NCBI GenBank assembly: GCA_027483945.1
Contig: JAIXTM010000013.1
Coordinates: forward strand, 30,526-94,525
Reading direction: 5' to 3'
Source of the DNA: Hyphomicrobiales bacterium
Lineage (GTDB): Bacteria > Pseudomonadota > Alphaproteobacteria > Rhizobiales > Beijerinckiaceae
DNA length: 64,000 bases
The notes below the pieces were generated by a model that did no database searches, was not told the DNA's origin, and saw only the letters and a list, made by a program, of their open reading frames with translations. Made by a program: the position numbers and the translations under genes. Each line of letters starts with the position of its first letter. Positions within the stretch are counted from its first letter, which is position 1. Positions 61,662 through 64,000 of this stretch are shown piece by piece.

Positions 61662-62879
61662 GTGACCGTCCAGACCGCGACCCGCCCCATGCCGCCATCC
61701 GCGCCGCCGGCGCCGGGCAAGACCGCGCCGCTCGCCGTCATGATCGTCGACGACGCCGTGGTCGTGCGGGGGCTGATCGGCCGCTGGCTGAGCGAGCGTC
61801 CGACGTTCGAAGTCGTGGCGTCCGCCGCCAACGGCCGCGTCGCGCTCGATGCGCTCGACCGCGTCACGCCCGATATCATCCTCCTCGACATCGACATGCC
61901 CGAGATGGACGGCCTGGAGGCGCTCCCGCTCCTCCTGCGCAAGTGTCCGACCGCCGCGGTCGTGATCTCGTCGACCCTGACGCGGCGGAACGCCGAACTG
62001 TCGCTGAAATGCCTGTCGCTCGGCGCGACCGAATGCATCTCCAAGCCGGAGACCAATCGCGAGGTCACGACCTCCCAGTCCTTCCGGCAGGAACTCGTGA
62101 CGAAGCTCGAAGCGCTGGGCGAGGGCCGACGGCGGCTCCAGGCCCTGCGCGACGGCGCGCCCGCTCCCGCGCCCGCCGGCGCGGCATCGACCGCCGGCAT
62201 TCTGGCCCGCGTGCGGGGCGAGGACGCAGCACCGCCGGCGGGCCAGCCGGCCCGCGCGCCCGTGGCTCCCGCCATCGTCCCGCGGCTGGCATGTCCCCCT
62301 CGGGCACTCGTCATCGGCTCGTCCACGGGCGGACCGCGGGCCGTCGCGGAGGTCCTGGCCTCGGCGGGCGAGAGCCTGCGGAACCTGCCGGTCATCGTCG
62401 TCCAGCACATGCCGCCGATCTTCACGGCCGTCTTCGCCGAACATTTGCGGCTGCAGACCGGGTATCCCGCCCGCGAGCCCTTCGATGGCGAACAGTTCCA
62501 GCCCGGCGTTGTCTACGTGGCACCGGGCGGCCGGCATCTGCGCATCGCGCGCACCGATGGCGGCGCCGTCGTCGCCCGCGTCGTGGACGCGCCGCCGGTG
62601 AATTTCTGCCGCCCGGCGGTGGACCTCATGTTCAAGGACGCCGCCGAGGTCTTCGGCGCGGCGGCGCTCGGCTTGGTCCTCACCGGCATGGGCCATGACG
62701 GACTCGACGGCGCCCGCGCCCTGTCGGCCGCCGGCGCGACCATCGTCGTGCAGGACGAGGCGACGAGCGCGGTCTGGGGCATGCCGGGCAGCATCGCGCG
62801 GGCAGGCCTCGCCCGGGCCATCCTGCCGCTTCCCGCCATCGGGCCCTCCCTCGGCGCGGCCATCGGAGGCGCCCGTTGA
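61662..62879 (+). CDS. cheB: chemotaxis methylesterase CheB
   Basis: 405 residues from GTG 61662 (ATG 61689 possible). Receiver with Asp76 (LLDIDMPEMDG), Pro/Ala linker, then methylesterase with catalytic Ser in GSSTGGPRA, His in VVQHMPPIFT and Asp in GMGHDGLDG. Demethylates receptors. Its TGA overlaps the cheR TTG. Confidence 0.92.
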   Translation: MTVQTATRPMPPSAPPAPGKTAPLAVMIVDDAVVVRGLIGRWLSERPTFEVVASAANGRVALDALDRVTPDIILLDIDMPEMDGLEALPLLLRKCPTAAVVISSTLTRRNAELSLKCLSLGATECISKPETNREVTTSQSFRQELVTKLEALGEGRRRLQALRDGAPAPAPAGAASTAGILARVRGEDAAPPAGQPARAPVAPAIVPRLACPPRALVIGSSTGGPRAVAEVLASAGESLRNLPVIVVQHMPPIFTAVFAEHLRLQTGYPAREPFDGEQFQPGVVYVAPGGRHLRIARTDGGAVVARVVDAPPVNFCRPAVDLMFKDAAEVFGAAALGLVLTGMGHDGLDGARALSAAGATIVVQDEATSAVWGMPGSIARAGLARAILPLPAIGPSLGAAIGGAR

Positions 62880-63745
62880 AGACGAGCGCGTCGCACCCGA
62901 TCGCGGACGAGGACTTCGCCTTCGTGCGCAGCTTCGTCCGCGTGCGCGCCGGGCTGATGCTCGCGCCGGAGAAGCGCTACCTCGTGGAGAGCCGCCTCGC
63001 GCCCGTCTGCCGCCGGCTCGGCCTGGCAGGCCTTTCCGACCTGGTGCGGCAGCTGCGCGCCGGCCGCGACCGCGCGCTGGAGCGGGCGGTCGTCGAGGCG
63101 ATGATGACCAACGAGACCCTGTTCTTCCGGGACGGCGTCGCCTTCTCCATGGTCGGGCAGTCGGTCCTGCCCGACCTCATCGCCGCGCGCGCCGCGACCC
63201 GGCGGCTGCGCATCTGGTGCGCGGCGTGTTCATCCGGACAGGAGCCCTATTCCATTGCAATGATGCTCGACGGCATGGCGGACAAGATCGCCGGCTGGCA
63301 GGTCGAGATCCTCGCCACCGACATCTCCGAGGACGTGCTGGAGCGCGCCCGGACCGGCCGCTACAGCCAGTTCGAGGTGCAGCGCGGTCTGCCGATCCGG
63401 CAATTGCTGCATTATTTCCGGCAGGCGGGAGAGAACTGGGAGATCACCCCGCGCATCCGCGACATGGTCCGGTTCGAGCCGATCAACCTCATCCAGGATT
63501 TCGGCCGGCTCGGCCGGTTCGACCTCGTCCTGTGCCGCAACGTGCTGATCTATTTCGACAACGCGACCAAGACCCAGATCCTCGGCCGTCTCGCCCAGGT
63601 CCTGGCGCCGGACGGGGCACTGATGCTGGGCTCCGCCGAGACCACGCTCGGCCTCACCGACCAGCTCGTGCCGGACAAGCGGTACAAGGGCCTCTACATG
63701 CGCGCCAACGGCGCCGCGTCCGCGCCGCTCAGGGCGACCGGCTGA
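62876..63745 (+). CDS. cheR: chemotaxis methyltransferase CheR
   Basis: 289 residues from TTG 62876 overlapping the cheB stop (TTGA). N-terminal helical domain, then SAM fold with IWCAACSSGQEPYSIAM, LATDISEDVLERA and DLVLCRNVLIYFD. Methylates chemoreceptor glutamates. Last gene of the che run; ended by the hairpin at 63783, beyond which ctrA converges. Confidence 0.93.
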   Translation: MKTSASHPIADEDFAFVRSFVRVRAGLMLAPEKRYLVESRLAPVCRRLGLAGLSDLVRQLRAGRDRALERAVVEAMMTNETLFFRDGVAFSMVGQSVLPDLIAARAATRRLRIWCAACSSGQEPYSIAMMLDGMADKIAGWQVEILATDISEDVLERARTGRYSQFEVQRGLPIRQLLHYFRQAGENWEITPRIRDMVRFEPINLIQDFGRLGRFDLVLCRNVLIYFDNATKTQILGRLAQVLAPDGALMLGSAETTLGLTDQLVPDKRYKGLYMRANGAASAPLRATG

Positions 63746-63782
63746 CCGGCGGACCACAGCCGCGCAAGGAAGGCAGCCAACG

Positions 63783-63809
63783 AAAAACCCCGCCGGATGG
63801 CGGGGCTTT
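63783..63809 (-). terminator. bidirectional terminator between cheR and ctrA
   Basis: Stem CCCCGCC / GGCGGGG (63788-63794, 63799-63805), loop GGAT, flanked by AAAAA on the left and CTTT on the right. Read on the minus strand it ends in TTTTT, a good terminator for ctrA; it can also stop cheR transcripts. Confidence 0.75.
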
Positions 63810-63835
63810 CGCTTGTGCGTGAGAGGCGCGTGCGG

Positions 63836-64000
63836 TCAGGCCGGGATGCGCTGGTCGGCCTCGCTCGGCTCGCGCAGCACGTAGCCGCGGCCCCAGACCG
63901 TCTCGATGTAGTTCTTGCCGTCGGACGCGTTGGCGAGCTTCTTGCGCAGCTTGCAGATGAACACGTCGATGATCTTGAGTTCGGGCTCGTCCATGCCGCC
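63836..64000 (-). CDS. ctrA: response regulator CtrA, C-terminal part (runs off the window)
   Basis: Only the last 54 residues are inside the window. They read [20 protein letters not shown], then [20 protein letters not shown] and end in [10 protein letters not shown], matching the OmpR-type DNA-binding domain of CtrA almost to the letter. CtrA is the master cell-cycle regulator, phosphorylated through ChpT, whose gene lies 6 kb away. Converges on cheR. Confidence 0.9.
   Translation of the reverse strand, partial: GGMDEPELKIIDVFICKLRKKLANASDGKNYIETVWGRGYVLREPSEADQRIPA

Noticed and set aside
1..64000. tRNA, rRNA, CRISPR, prophage or insertion sequence
   Set aside because: No cloverleaf-like runs, repeat-spacer arrays, transposase or integrase motifs were noticed on either strand when reading through; a covariance-model search would be the decisive test.

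Overview
The window reads as chromosome from a GC-rich alphaproteobacterium of the Rhizobiales (Hyphomicrobiales), of the Methylobacterium/Chelatococcus/Bosea type. Supporting signs are the ChpT-che-CtrA neighbourhood at the right end, the pdxH / RT0821-like lipoprotein / DnaJ / fabI / phosphatase / aroC / ribB order in the middle, a complete Entner-Doudoroff set with HexR, DUF1134 and TIGR02301 proteins, and pervasive GC-driven antisense open frames. I see no rRNA, tRNA, CRISPR array, transposase or prophage. Almost every base is in a gene; the only stretch over 300 bases without one is 1-322, which holds intergenic repeats.

Left third (1-31 kb): housekeeping and accessory single genes. These are acrylyl-CoA reductase AcuI, a LysR/DoxX divergent pair, WrbA, and a two-gene cassette of unknown function on the minus strand (a 954-residue beta-helix membrane protein and a 368-residue partner). 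Then come an MFS transporter, Sua5, a DmdC-like acyl-CoA dehydrogenase, an HSDL2-like SDR, a Tat-exported OpgG/OpgD protein and a CorA-type magnesium transporter. A minus-strand RNA-modification block follows (FAD oxidase, RlmD/TrmA-like, TlyA, XseB), then a large DUF2339 membrane protein, an NrtR-like NAD regulator coupled to a tyrosine phosphatase, a GST, HD phosphohydrolase, Tag glycosylase, YgfZ, dihydroorotase and several small genes.

Middle (31-43 kb): pdxH, a surface lipoprotein, a DnaJ-like co-chaperone, fabI and a histidine phosphatase, then aroC, an HTH-RibB-RibA fusion and a histone-deacetylase-like hydrolase. A 4 kb Pls/PosA-type membrane non-ribosomal peptide synthetase (epsilon-poly-lysine synthase architecture) and a RelBE-type toxin-antitoxin pair lie between the phosphatase and aroC, apparently as an insertion into an otherwise conserved order.

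Entner-Doudoroff region (43.4-54 kb): hexR-zwf-pgl, then eda, an AfuABC-like ABC importer and edd, all on the plus strand. Two matching TGTAG-N5-CTAC elements, one before hexR and one before eda, look like HexR operators. The importer lying inside the pathway genes, with AfuA-like rather than iron-binding features, suggests uptake of a sugar phosphate that feeds straight into Zwf.

Right end (54-64 kb): a coiled-coil membrane protein, DUF1134 and YHS exported proteins, CysQ, then ChpT and a cheA(hybrid)-cheW-cheY-cheB-cheR operon, ending at the 3' end of ctrA on the opposite strand. Start codons were chosen from ribosome binding sites, overlaps and family alignment from memory; no database search was run.
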